64,000 bases of DNA from Bog-756 sp963813525 (GTDB lineage: Bacteria > Actinomycetota > Acidimicrobiia > Acidimicrobiales > RAAP-2), in the NCBI GenBank assembly GCA_963813525.1, contig CAWEZI010000005.1:744001-808000 (forward strand), given 5' to 3'. A program made the translations under genes and the position numbers. This document shows, piece by piece, positions 41,235 to 50,015 of the stretch. Below the pieces are notes generated by a model, which worked only from the letters and a program-made list of their open reading frames with translations, searched no databases and was not told the origin of the DNA. Position 1 is the stretch's first letter; the number at the start of each line of letters is the position of its first letter.

Positions 41235-43295
41235 GTGACAACCACCATCGTGTCCGAGTCTCCTAAATGGGCACGCGGACTCAACGCGATGCAGCGAAAG
41301 GCGGTCGACCACGAGGGTGGCCCTTTGCTCATCGCGGCAGGCGCCGGTACCGGCAAGACTCGGACACTGGTGAGCCGATTGGCGCGGCTCCTCGAGGATG
41401 GAGTGGCGCCTGAGAGGGTCCTTCTCGTCACGTTCAGTCGGCGTGCGGCCGCTGAATTGATCCGGCGAGCGGGTCAGATCGCCGACCCCGCTTCCGCGCG
41501 GCGGGTGCAGGCGGGCACGTTTCACTCTGTCGCCCATCGTGTCTTGCGCCGGTACAGGGCTGCTCTCGGCTTGGCCGACGGCTTCAGTGTGCTCGATCCG
41601 GGAGACGTCCGCGACCTGATAGGTCTGGTACGCGCACCTATTGCCGCCGATGCTCGCCACCGGTTTCCCCGCACCGAGACGGTCGCAGCGGTCTATTCCC
41701 GCGTCGTCAGTAGTCAGGTGGCACTCGAGGAAACCGTCCTACGTGTCTTCCCCTGGTGCGCAGACGATACCGAAGGCATGAGAGCAATCTTTTCGGCCTA
41801 TACGGAACGAAAGCGAGCGCAACACCTCCTCGACTTCGAGGACCTTCTGTTGCACTGGCGTGCCGCGGTTCTCGATAGCGATGTTGGCCCGGTCCTGGCC
41901 GCAAGCTTCGATCATGTGCTGGTCGACGAGTATCAAGATACGAGCGTCGTGCAAGCGGACATCTTGCGGGCTCTTCGCTCGAGGGATGCTCGCCTCACCG
42001 TCGTCGGCGACGATGCGCAGGCCATCTACTCGTTTCGGGCCGCCACGGTTCGCAATATCTTGGACTTTCCCATCCACTTTCCCGGTGCGACGACTATCAC
42101 CTTGGAGCAGAATTACCGTTCGACCGGCCCCATACTCGACCTGGCCAACGCGGTGATCGCTGGTTCCGGCGAGGGCTATCGAAAGCAACTTTGGACAGAG
42201 GACGGGGGAGGAGTGCTTCCCGTCCTGGCCACTTGTCCGGACCAGCAGAGCCAGGCAGACGCTGTCTGCCAAACCATCTTGGAACACCACGAATCGGGAA
42301 CCGCGCTGAAGGACCAGGTTGTTTTATTCCGGACCTCTCACCACAGTGATCTGCTCGAGGTTGAGCTGGGGCGGCGCAACATCCCGTTCGTCAAGTTCGG
42401 GGGACTCCGCTTTCTCGAGGCTGCCCATGTCCGCGACTTGCTCGCTGCCCTGCGGATCGTTGGCAATCCGTGGGACGAGCTGGCCTGGATGCGAGTTCTG
42501 CAAATGGCCGACGGAGTGGGACCCGGCTCAGCTAACCGGATAGTCGAAGCCCTCGGCGTGCGCAATCCGGAACGTGGTGGTCCGAATCCTCTGGCTGCCT
42601 TCTGTGCGAATCCGACCGGAGAGCGGAGCGTGCGCCGATCGGTGGAGGATCTGAATCAGATTGCCTCTGGACTCGGAATATGCAGTGCATCGGGACTTCC
42701 TCCAGGAGCACAGGTGGAGGCACTGCGCCACACCCTTGAACCGATGATTCGGCGCCGGTATGACCACCCTGAGCCGCGACTCGCCGATCTCGACGCACTA
42801 GCCGGTCTGGCGGCTGACTATGAAAGCAGCGAGGGCTTCATCGCCGACCTCACGCTGGATCCACCCGCTTCGACCGGGGATTTGGCCGGAAAGCCAACCC
42901 TCGACGACGATTGGCTCACCCTCTCGACCGTGCACTCAGCCAAGGGCGGGGAGTGGGCAGTGGTCCATTTGATCCACGCAGCGGACGGAGCCTTCCCGTC
43001 CGACATGGCTACGGGCGATAACGAAAGCGTCGACGAGGAACGTCGGCTCTTCTACGTGGCGTTGACCCGTGCTCGGAAGCACCTGCATATCTATGCGCCC
43101 TTGCGCTATCACCACGGAGATCCAGGTGGCTGGACGGACAAGCACAGCTATGCCCAGCGGACGCGGTTTCTTCCACCAGATATGGATGAGCTCTTGGAGC
43201 ACAGAGCTATACGCAGCGCGATCGACGTAGATGTCCCGGTTGCCGCCATTCCTGTCACCAGTGCGGTTGACACTGAGCTCAGTGGCCTTTGGTGA
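41235..43295 (+). CDS. UvrD/Rep-family superfamily I DNA helicase, SOS-controlled
   Basis: A 686-residue 3'-5' helicase. Motifs in order: Q-motif LNAMQRKAV, Walker A LIAAGAGTGKTRTLVSRL (about 33-48), Ia TFSRRAAAEL, II VLVDEYQDTS, III VVGDDAQAIYSFRAA, IV LEQNYRSTGPILDLA, V LSTVHSAKGGEWAVVHL, VI LFYVALTRARKHLHIY. The domain layout is 1A-1B-2A-2B without a nuclease or HRDC tail. GTG 41235 may be read from a leaderless mRNA. With a perfect LexA box upstream it should be induced by DNA damage and act in repair or fork restart. Confidence 0.93.
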   Translation: MTTTIVSESPKWARGLNAMQRKAVDHEGGPLLIAAGAGTGKTRTLVSRLARLLEDGVAPERVLLVTFSRRAAAELIRRAGQIADPASARRVQAGTFHSVAHRVLRRYRAALGLADGFSVLDPGDVRDLIGLVRAPIAADARHRFPRTETVAAVYSRVVSSQVALEETVLRVFPWCADDTEGMRAIFSAYTERKRAQHLLDFEDLLLHWRAAVLDSDVGPVLAASFDHVLVDEYQDTSVVQADILRALRSRDARLTVVGDDAQAIYSFRAATVRNILDFPIHFPGATTITLEQNYRSTGPILDLANAVIAGSGEGYRKQLWTEDGGGVLPVLATCPDQQSQADAVCQTILEHHESGTALKDQVVLFRTSHHSDLLEVELGRRNIPFVKFGGLRFLEAAHVRDLLAALRIVGNPWDELAWMRVLQMADGVGPGSANRIVEALGVRNPERGGPNPLAAFCANPTGERSVRRSVEDLNQIASGLGICSASGLPPGAQVEALRHTLEPMIRRRYDHPEPRLADLDALAGLAADYESSEGFIADLTLDPPASTGDLAGKPTLDDDWLTLSTVHSAKGGEWAVVHLIHAADGAFPSDMATGDNESVDEERRLFYVALTRARKHLHIYAPLRYHHGDPGGWTDKHSYAQRTRFLPPDMDELLEHRAIRSAIDVDVPVAAIPVTSAVDTELSGLW

Positions 43296-43481
43296 CAGAG
43301 ACACGTCCAGGCCGGCGCCCGTCGTCCGCACCTCCGGTGGAGGCACCTACTGGGCTGCGGGACCTCAGATTGGGCGCCCAGGCGAGGACTGGTCGACTTC
43401 CGACGGGCGGATCGTCACTACCCGCCCTCTTCGGTCGACGATTGCTCAAGATATCTCCAAAATCTGACGAATTTGGGTGGC

Positions 43482-44027
43482 ATGAGCGGATCTGAGCAAA
43501 CCGACCCCCCTCCGAATGCAAAAGCAGCCCAGTTGGAGGATGAGATGGATTCCGAGCTGGCGAAGGACCGTCAAGAGTCCTCGGGACCGATCCGATCTCA
43601 CCTCAACCCGGTCTTCCAGCATGAGCAACGAGCGGGGAATGCGGTGGACGACGCTGAGGCTACCGAGGTGGCGGCACGGGTGATTGGAGAGATTGGCTCC
43701 CAAGCGGATCAGGAACGACTCAAAATCGAGGGGTTGGTGCAGGACGCCGAGAAAGCTGCCCCAGGGAGCGACAAGGCAAAGGATGCTGAAGCAGCAGCAT
43801 CTCAGGCCGAAAAAGACGCCGACGAAGCGATAGCGGCATCACTCGACTCTGATGCCGCTGCCGAAGATGCGCTCAACGCAGAGGGCTCACGCCACCTCCA
43901 CCTATCGGCGAATCCCGACGAAGCCAAAGCCGAGGAAGCCAGAGCGCTGAAGGATGAATCGGTGGCAGGCAAGGATCTAAGCGATCTGGATTCGCTCGAG
44001 AAGCGAGTCTCGGACGACCTCACTTAG
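43482..44027 (+). CDS. acidic Ala/Glu/Asp-rich hypothetical protein
   Basis: About 181 residues, highly charged and Ala-rich, with no hydrophobic core and repeated A-x-x-A-E-K-D-A-type heptads (AEAAASQAEKDADEAIAASL; NPDEAKAEEARALKDESVAG). Predicted to be largely coiled coil or disordered. ATG 43482 is used; an in-frame upstream start at 43473 exists and the ribosome site is weak. It follows the helicase gene by 186 bases on the same strand. No family is recognised. Possible structural, DNA-associated or stress role, unproven. Confidence 0.55.
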   Translation: MSGSEQTDPPPNAKAAQLEDEMDSELAKDRQESSGPIRSHLNPVFQHEQRAGNAVDDAEATEVAARVIGEIGSQADQERLKIEGLVQDAEKAAPGSDKAKDAEAAASQAEKDADEAIAASLDSDAAAEDALNAEGSRHLHLSANPDEAKAEEARALKDESVAGKDLSDLDSLEKRVSDDLT

Positions 44028-44520
44028 TTTCGACTGGCCGATCCCTCCCTCTTTGGGTATCGAACCCGGAGGTCCGGCCGCCCAGGCGGTACAACATCCG
44101 CACCGACGAGCGGGGCGTGACCGAACTCGTCATGAAGACCGAGTTCCCGACCAGTACGTCTGAAACCACTGGGATGTATTTCGACGAGAACGGCAAGACC
44201 ATGCTCGGGTCAGTGATCGGGTTGTGGCCGAGACCCGCGCACTGCCCCGGCCACGGTGCCCAGTATCGGCGAATAACTTGCACGCCGAAGCTTGCCTGGC
44301 GGGCGGCCGTGACTTGGCGGATCAAGGTCCGACGGAAGCGCGAGGACCGTCCGACGCGACCATTCCCCCCCCGCCACGCCCAAGGTACACCAGGGTGGGG
44401 GTCTTGCTGCAAGCACCCCGGGTGTGCTGACAATGCACGCCATAGGCCGGACCAGGGGCGTCAGCGCGCCCGACAGCACGGATCAGAGAGGCCCGAGTGG
44501 CTGAAGGGGACGATGGACCG
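44028..44520. other. leader region of rph with possible gene remnant
   Basis: At 44080-44230 the plus strand reads RRYNIRTDERGVTELVMKTE, then TSETTGMYFDENGKTMLGSV, which looks like a protein remnant without a start or recognised family. From 44397 on, the stretch is the rph promoter and leader. Confidence 0.4.
44397..44419. promoter_or_regulatory. inverted repeat resembling the rifamycin-associated element (RAE)
   Basis: GGGG and CTTGC, then one base, then GCAAG and CCCC: arms GGGGTCTTGC and GCAAGCACCCC around a single T at 44408, with a one-base offset near the ends. As I recall it, the RAE described upstream of rifamycin-inactivating genes in actinobacteria is a palindrome with the same CTTGC/GCAAG core between G and C runs. 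It is about 100 bases upstream of the rph start, a suitable promoter position. Confidence 0.65.
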
Positions 44521-47124
44521 ATGGGCACCTACGTGGTGAGCTTCCTTGAGATCGACCGGACGCAGGTCACGGCCGTTGGCGGCAAAGGGGGACATTTAGG
44601 GGAGCTCTCTCGGATCGAGGGCGTCCGGGTGCCGGCTGGCTTTTGCGTGACGACCGATGCCTTCCGGCGGATCATGGCGGACGCGCCTTCGATCGACGAG
44701 CGGCTCGATCGGCTGTCGCGCCTGAGCTCAGATGATCGTGAGGCGATCGGCACGCTCAGCGCGGAGATCCGCCGGATCCTCGAAGGGACCGCCATCCCCG
44801 ACGATATGGCGGCAGCGATCACCAGCTCGCTCGCCCAGCTCGGTGAGCGGGCCGCCTACGCCGTCCGATCGAGTGCCACAGCTGAGGACCTGCCGACGGC
44901 CTCCTTCGCCGGCCAGCAGGACACGTACCTGAACGTCGTGGGGTCGGCGGCGATCCTCAAGCACATCAGCCGATGCTGGGCCTCGCTCTTCACTGACCGG
45001 GCCGTGACCTACCGCCTGCGGAACGGCTTCGACCACCGGAACGTTCACATGGCCGTCGTCGTGCAGCGGATGGTCCTTCCGGAGGCAGCCGGCGTCCTGT
45101 TCACGGCCGACCCTGCTACCTCAAACCGGAAGGTCACCTCGGTGGAGGCCACCTTCGGCCTGGGCGAGCCCCAGGTCTCTGGCCTGGTGAACGCCGACAT
45201 CTACAAGGTGCGGGACGGCGAGGTGGTTGCCAAGGCGGTCGCTACCAAGCAGCTGGCCATCCGCGCCTCGCCGGTAGGCGGGACCCTGGAAGAAGCCATC
45301 GATCTGGAGCGGCAGGGGCAGCCAGCTCTGACCGATGCGCAGGTCGTGCGACTGGCACAGCTGGGACGGCGGATCGAGACGCACTTCGGCCACCCCCAGG
45401 ACATCGAATGGTGCCTGGTGGATGATGGTTTCCACATCGTCCAGAGCCGACCGATCACCACGCTGTTTCCCATCCCCGCAGCCGGCGACCAGGGGAACCA
45501 CGTCTACGTCTCCGTCGGTCATCAGCAGATGATGACCGACCCCATGAAGCCCCTGGGGCTCTCCCTCTGGCAGCTCACGACCCCTCGCCCCATGCACGAG
45601 GCCGGCGGGAGGTTGTTCGTCGACGTCGCCCGGGACCTGGGGTCGCCCGCCAGCCGCGCCCGACTGCTGTCCCTGAGGAAATCGGATCCGCTGATCGGGG
45701 ACGCGCTGCAGAGCATCCTCGAACGCGGCGACTTCATCCCGTCGATCCGGGACGGGGACCCAGTCGGGGCGCCAGCCGGGGCGCCCGCTGGGGGCGCGCC
45801 AGCCCCGGTCGAGACCGATCCGGCCATTGTCACCGATCTGATCCGACGTAGTCAGGAATCCATCGCCAGCTTGAAGCGCGACATCCGCACGAAGTCCGGC
45901 TCGGCGCTGTTCGACTTCATCTTGGCGGACCTCCAGGAGCTGAAGCGGATCCTGTTCGATCCGTACAGCCATCAGGTGTTCATGTCGGCGATGGAGGCCA
46001 CGTGGTGGCTCAACGAGCAGTTGCAGGCCTGGCTGGGTGAGAAGAACGCGGCCGACATCCTCACTCGGTCCGTCGCTCACAACGTGACGTCGGAGATGGG
46101 TCTGGCGCTCCTGGACATTGCCGACGTGATCCGCCCGCATCCGGAGGTTGTAGTTTTTCTGCAGCACGTCGAGGACGAGGGTTTCCTGGACGAGCTGCCC
46201 AAGCTTGCCGGCGGGCGGGAAGCCCGAGATGCCATCCGGGCCTTCCTCGAAAAGTACGGCATGCGGTGCACCGGTGAGATCGACATCACGAAGCCGCGTT
46301 GGGGCGAACACCCCACCACGCTCGTCCCTCTGATCCTCGGCAACATAAAGAACTTCGAGCCGGGTGCCGCCGAGCGGCTCTTCGAACAAGGGCGGCAGGA
46401 GGCGTGGGCGAAGGAACAGGAGCTGCTGGAGCGCTTGCGGGCCTTGCCGGAGGGAGAGCCGAAAGCCGAAGAGGTCAAGCGGATGATCGACCGCGTCCGG
46501 ACCTTCATCGGGTACCGGGAATATCCGAAGTACGCCATGGTCAGCCGCTATTTCGTCTACAAGCAGGCCTTACTGGAGGAGGCCGGGCGCCTCGTGCAGG
46601 CCCAGGTGCTTGGTGAGACCGAGGACATCTTCTATCTCAGGTTCCAGGAGCTCCACGACGTCGTGCGCACGAACCACATCGATGATCACCTCATCTCCCA
46701 GCGCAAGGAGGCGTTCAGTTCGTATCAAGCGCTGACGCCGCCCCGGGTGCTCACCTCGGACGGCGAAGTCGTCGCCGGGGCGTACCGACGGGCGGACGTG
46801 CCGACCGGTGCGCTGGTCGGCTTACCCGTATCCGCCGGGACCATCGAGGGGCGGGCCCGCGTCATCCAGGACATGGCCGAGGCCGAGCTCGAAGCGGGCG
46901 ACATCCTGGTTACGGCCTACACGGATCCCAGCTGGACGCCGGTGTTCCTCGCCATCGCCGGCCTGGTGACGGAGGTGGGGGGCCTGATGACCCACGGGGC
47001 CGTGATCGCCCGGGAGTACGGCCTGCCGGCCGTCGTAGGCGTGGAGCAAGCCACCCGGCTGATCCGAAATGGGCAGCAGATCCGCGTGAATGGAACGGAC
47101 GGTTACGTGGAGATCCTGCCTTAG
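44521..47124 (+). CDS. rph: rifampicin phosphotransferase
   Basis: An 867-residue protein, the usual Rph length. The ATP-binding domain occupies about 1-315 (VGGKGGHLGELSRIEGVRVP, YAVRSSATAEDLPTASFAGQ). The central rifampicin-binding domain is about 325-755. The C-terminal swivelling phosphohistidine domain is about 765-867, with the catalytic His in GGLMTHGAVIAREYGLPAVV. This order and the NMR-like N-terminus (FLEIDRTQVTAVGGKGG) separate it from PEP synthase. It inactivates rifamycins by phosphorylating the ansa-bridge hydroxyl using ATP. ATG 44521 follows AAGGGGA; GTG 44497 is in frame. A RAE-like palindrome lies upstream. Confidence 0.9.
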   Translation: MGTYVVSFLEIDRTQVTAVGGKGGHLGELSRIEGVRVPAGFCVTTDAFRRIMADAPSIDERLDRLSRLSSDDREAIGTLSAEIRRILEGTAIPDDMAAAITSSLAQLGERAAYAVRSSATAEDLPTASFAGQQDTYLNVVGSAAILKHISRCWASLFTDRAVTYRLRNGFDHRNVHMAVVVQRMVLPEAAGVLFTADPATSNRKVTSVEATFGLGEPQVSGLVNADIYKVRDGEVVAKAVATKQLAIRASPVGGTLEEAIDLERQGQPALTDAQVVRLAQLGRRIETHFGHPQDIEWCLVDDGFHIVQSRPITTLFPIPAAGDQGNHVYVSVGHQQMMTDPMKPLGLSLWQLTTPRPMHEAGGRLFVDVARDLGSPASRARLLSLRKSDPLIGDALQSILERGDFIPSIRDGDPVGAPAGAPAGGAPAPVETDPAIVTDLIRRSQESIASLKRDIRTKSGSALFDFILADLQELKRILFDPYSHQVFMSAMEATWWLNEQLQAWLGEKNAADILTRSVAHNVTSEMGLALLDIADVIRPHPEVVVFLQHVEDEGFLDELPKLAGGREARDAIRAFLEKYGMRCTGEIDITKPRWGEHPTTLVPLILGNIKNFEPGAAERLFEQGRQEAWAKEQELLERLRALPEGEPKAEEVKRMIDRVRTFIGYREYPKYAMVSRYFVYKQALLEEAGRLVQAQVLGETEDIFYLRFQELHDVVRTNHIDDHLISQRKEAFSSYQALTPPRVLTSDGEVVAGAYRRADVPTGALVGLPVSAGTIEGRARVIQDMAEAELEAGDILVTAYTDPSWTPVFLAIAGLVTEVGGLMTHGAVIAREYGLPAVVGVEQATRLIRNGQQIRVNGTDGYVEILP

Positions 47125-47792
47125 CTGTGGCTGAGGTTTGGGGCGAGCAATCCGTGGAGAAGGGCGGTCAGCAGCCGCTGGACGCGCGCTTCGACATCGA
47201 CCACGGCGTGGGAGAGGCGAGGATCGCTGCGATAGAGGGCCGCAATCTCCGGACCCGGTGTGGCCATCTGCCAGAGCGCCCCCGACAACGAGGTGGCCGC
47301 AGCGATGAGGTCGATGGCATCGCGCACGCTGAGGGTGGGTAACAGCCTTCGGACGGCGAGGGCGATCGTGTCGAGCTCGGCGTGGGTTACGAGCTTGAAG
47401 GCGCGTACGGCCTCGACGGAGACGTTCCGTTCGAGATTGAGCGGGGCCTGGGCCAACAGGTCGCAGAAGGCACCCCGTGCCGCGAGCGTCCGGGCGAACA
47501 CGGCAGCGATGGCGGCAGGAGTTGGCTTCGTGAGCAGCTCGAGCTCGGCGCTCAAAGCGCCCGACCACTCCTGCCAGCCTTGGGCCGTCAGGCGGAGAAA
47601 GATCTCCTCGCGGGTCTCAAAGTAGCGCAGCAGCGCTGACTTGTGCATGCCGACCTCTCCGGCGATGTCGGTGAGGGTGACCTGCCGGATTCCCCGTTCG
47701 GCGCCCAGCCGGCGTGCGGCCGCGAGGATTGCCGCTTCTCGCAGGTGCTTCGCTGCGGTGCTGCGCGCCCGCTGGAACCCGGGCTCCGACAC
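47121..47792 (-). CDS. TetR-family repressor
   Basis: About 223 residues. HTH near 20-66: REAAILAAARRLGAERGIRQ, VTLTDIAGEVGMHKSALLRY, FETREEIF. The C-terminal domain resembles the TetR_C_33-like actinobacterial group (WQEWSGALSAELELL onward). GTG 47792 is used; the frame can be extended six codons to a TTG. Convergent with rph (stops overlap) and divergent from an SDR gene, which is the likely target. No evidence that it regulates rph. Confidence 0.88.
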   Translation of the reverse strand: MSEPGFQRARSTAAKHLREAAILAAARRLGAERGIRQVTLTDIAGEVGMHKSALLRYFETREEIFLRLTAQGWQEWSGALSAELELLTKPTPAAIAAVFARTLAARGAFCDLLAQAPLNLERNVSVEAVRAFKLVTHAELDTIALAVRRLLPTLSVRDAIDLIAAATSLSGALWQMATPGPEIAALYRSDPRLSHAVVDVEARVQRLLTALLHGLLAPNLSHS

Positions 47793-47801
47793 CCGTCCAC
47801 C

Positions 47802-47851
47802 ATAACACAACGGAGTTGCACTAATAAGAAAACGGTGTTGTACTAGAAGGC
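47802..47851. promoter_or_regulatory. divergent TetR/SDR promoter region with half-sites
   Basis: Contains CAAC-GGA-GTTG (47810-47820) and GTGTTGTAC (47836-47844), related half-sites in opposing orientation separated by an AT-rich stretch. Probable operator region for the TetR protein. Exact promoter boxes not called. Confidence 0.4.
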
Positions 47852-48721
47852 ATGGAACAGACCTGGTTCATCACCGGCTCCTCACGCGGCCTGGGCCGCG
47901 CCGTTGCTCAAGCTGCCCTTGAGGCCGGCGACTTGGTTGCCGCCACCGCTCGCCAGCCCGCTCAACTCAACGACTTCTCGGTCGAATACGGCGAGCGCAT
48001 CCGCCCGATCAGCCTGGATGTCACCGATGGCCAGGCCGCCCGAAACGCGATCGCCGATGCTCGCCGCCACTTCGGCCGATTGGACGTCATCGTCAACAAC
48101 GCCGGCTACGCCAATGTCTCGCCCATCGAGACCACCGACGACGATGACTTCCGGGCCCAATTCGAGACCAACTTCTGGGGCGTGTACAACGTCTCCAAGG
48201 CGGCGATCCCGGTCCTGCGGGAGCAAGGGGGCGGCCTCGTCATACAGATCTCGTCTGTGGGCGGGCGCGTCGGTGGGTCACCGGGCATCGCCTCGTACCA
48301 GGCCGCCAAGTTCGCCATCGACGGCTTCAGCCGGGTCCTGCGAGCGGAGACAGCGCCGTTCGGGGCGAAGGTGATGGTCGTCGAGCCGAGCGGTTTCCGG
48401 ACCGACTGGGCCGGCTCATCAATGACCGTCCACGACATCCCGGAGGCCTACATCCCGACGGTAGGCGCCATGAACAGCCGCGTCCGGCAAAGCACTGATG
48501 GGCCTGCCGGTGACCCGACCCGGGCGGCGGCCATCCTCGTTCACGTCGCCAAACGACGCGACATCCCCGATCACCTTCCCCTCGGGGTGAACGCGGTCGA
48601 AGGATCAATCCGCCTCGACGAGCAGCTCCTGGCCGAGGACAGCCGATGGAGCGCGGTCGGCCGCTCTGCCGACTACGGCGAGCCCTACCCGATAGAGCTC
48701 CCAGCCGACATGCCTGAGTAG
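47852..48721 (+). CDS. short-chain dehydrogenase/reductase (SDR)
   Basis: A 289-residue SDR with TGxxxGxG cofactor motif ITGSSRGLGRAVAQAALEAG, NNAGYANVSPIE, catalytic Ser-Tyr-Lys as ISSVGGRVGGSPGIASYQAA followed by KFAIDGFSR, and a C-terminal extension of about 60 residues. The pattern fits the oxidoreductase subgroup often described as SDR with an NADP preference (R in the first loop, ATARQP). Divergent from the TetR gene; induction by that regulator's ligand is likely. Substrate unknown. Confidence 0.9.
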   Translation: MEQTWFITGSSRGLGRAVAQAALEAGDLVAATARQPAQLNDFSVEYGERIRPISLDVTDGQAARNAIADARRHFGRLDVIVNNAGYANVSPIETTDDDDFRAQFETNFWGVYNVSKAAIPVLREQGGGLVIQISSVGGRVGGSPGIASYQAAKFAIDGFSRVLRAETAPFGAKVMVVEPSGFRTDWAGSSMTVHDIPEAYIPTVGAMNSRVRQSTDGPAGDPTRAAAILVHVAKRRDIPDHLPLGVNAVEGSIRLDEQLLAEDSRWSAVGRSADYGEPYPIELPADMPE

Positions 48722-48862
48722 ATCAGCCGTCGGGCGAGGTCTCGAAAAGGGAAGTGGGTCAGCTGCCCCGGGCTGAGACCGTCGAGGGCATGCCTTCTGC
48801 CGATGCGACGCCTGCATCGGGACTGTGCACGTCCATGACGTCCCCGGGATTACGCTCGATAC

Positions 48863-49228
48863 ATGGCCAAGGACGATGACTGGCGGGTGGCAACGCTTTC
48901 CCGACTTCGCACGTTGATCGAGCAGGCCGATCCGCAGGTAGTCGAGGAACGCAAGTGGGCCAAGGCGTCGAATCCCGATGGCGTTCCGACCTGGTACCAC
49001 GACGGCATTATCTGCACGGGCGAGACGTACAAGACTCATGTGAAATTGACCTTCGCCAAGGGCGCTCAGCTGAAGGATCCTGCAGCACTGTTCAATTCGA
49101 GCCTCGAAGGTAACCTCCGCCGTGCCATCGATTTTCAAGAGGGCGACAAGATCAACGAGAAGGCGTTCAAAGCACTTGTCCGGGAGGCCGTGGCTCTGAA
49201 CGAGGAAACTGTCAAAAAGAGGAAGTAA
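48863..49228 (+). CDS. DUF1801/YdhG-like domain protein
   Basis: A 121-residue protein: TLSRLRTLIEQADPQVVEER, WYHDGIICTGETYKTHVKLT, FAKGAQLKDPAALFNSSLEG and a Lys-rich C-terminus (EETVKKRK). This matches the DUF1801 fold, related to frataxin-like proteins, in which no catalytic activity is established. Start ATG 48863, no strong ribosome site, possibly leaderless. Lies between SDR and deformylase genes with no obvious operon. Confidence 0.8.
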   Translation: MAKDDDWRVATLSRLRTLIEQADPQVVEERKWAKASNPDGVPTWYHDGIICTGETYKTHVKLTFAKGAQLKDPAALFNSSLEGNLRRAIDFQEGDKINEKAFKALVREAVALNEETVKKRK

Positions 49229-49330
49229 ATCGGGCCGAAGCGGGCTCGCGTTGCGAGCACTGCGTCCCTGACCACCAATGGACGGCACGATGGACGTCGC
49301 AGGACGCATCAAGACGTTTGGGCGCGTCAC

Positions 49331-49963
49331 ATGAGCACGACGGACGCCCAGCTTGTCGACCAGGTGTGGGCCGTTCTTTCCGCACCGCGTCCATTGGCCG
49401 TCACCCAAGTTGGAGAGCCGGTCCTGAGACGGAGAGCCGCGCCTTACGACGGGCAACTGCCTGAGCATCTGTTGCACGAGCTTCTCGACGCCATGCACGC
49501 CTATCTGCCTGGGGTCGGGGTCGGACTCGCCGCCCCGCAGATCGGTATTCCCCTGGCGTTGGCAGTGATCGACGACCCGGCCGATGTGCCCCCTGAGGTC
49601 GCTGCTGCCCGTGAGCGGCAGCCACAGCCGCGGCTCGACTTGATCAATCCCGTGGTCACCCCGCTGGACACCGAACAGCGTGCCTTCTACGAGGGCTGCC
49701 TCAGTGTCACCGGGTTGACCGCGGTCGTTTCGCGCTTTCGGCGGGTGCGACTTTCTGCGCAGGGCCGAACCGGTCGCGGGTACGACCTCGAACTATCCGG
49801 CTGGCCGGCCCGTATCGCCCAGCACGAGACGGACCACCTCGACGGAGTGCTCTACCTGGATCGAGCAGAATTACGGTCACTGTCGACGGGTGAGGCCTAT
49901 GAGCACCATTGGGCCCAACCCACGCCCGCAGCCGCTTCCGCCGCGCTCAGCTTCCCGATTTGA
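49331..49963 (+). CDS. def: peptide deformylase
   Basis: A 210-residue deformylase with all three metal motifs: I GVGLAAPQIG (about 63-72), II EGCLS with the metal Cys (about 124-128), and III QHETDHLDG with two metal His and the catalytic Glu (about 165-173). Removes the formyl group from nascent chains. The sequence is of the larger actinobacterial type and may be a secondary copy rather than the housekeeping enzyme, since it lies among resistance-like genes. ATG 49331; the ribosome site is weak. Confidence 0.93.
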   Translation: MSTTDAQLVDQVWAVLSAPRPLAVTQVGEPVLRRRAAPYDGQLPEHLLHELLDAMHAYLPGVGVGLAAPQIGIPLALAVIDDPADVPPEVAAARERQPQPRLDLINPVVTPLDTEQRAFYEGCLSVTGLTAVVSRFRRVRLSAQGRTGRGYDLELSGWPARIAQHETDHLDGVLYLDRAELRSLSTGEAYEHHWAQPTPAAASAALSFPI

Positions 49964-50015
49964 CTGCACGCTGCGGGGACCTCGATCTCATTCACTGCCG
50001 CCCAGGCTGCTTCGT

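Noticed and set aside
43289..43495. Short ORF beginning with GTGA overlap at the helicase stop
   Set aside because: The overlap is suggestive, but the 68-residue sequence has no recognisable family and no ribosome site.
44497..47124. Pyruvate, water dikinase / PEP synthase as the function of the 867-residue phosphotransferase
   Set aside because: N-terminus, length, the position of the THGA His domain and the RAE-like upstream site all fit Rph better.
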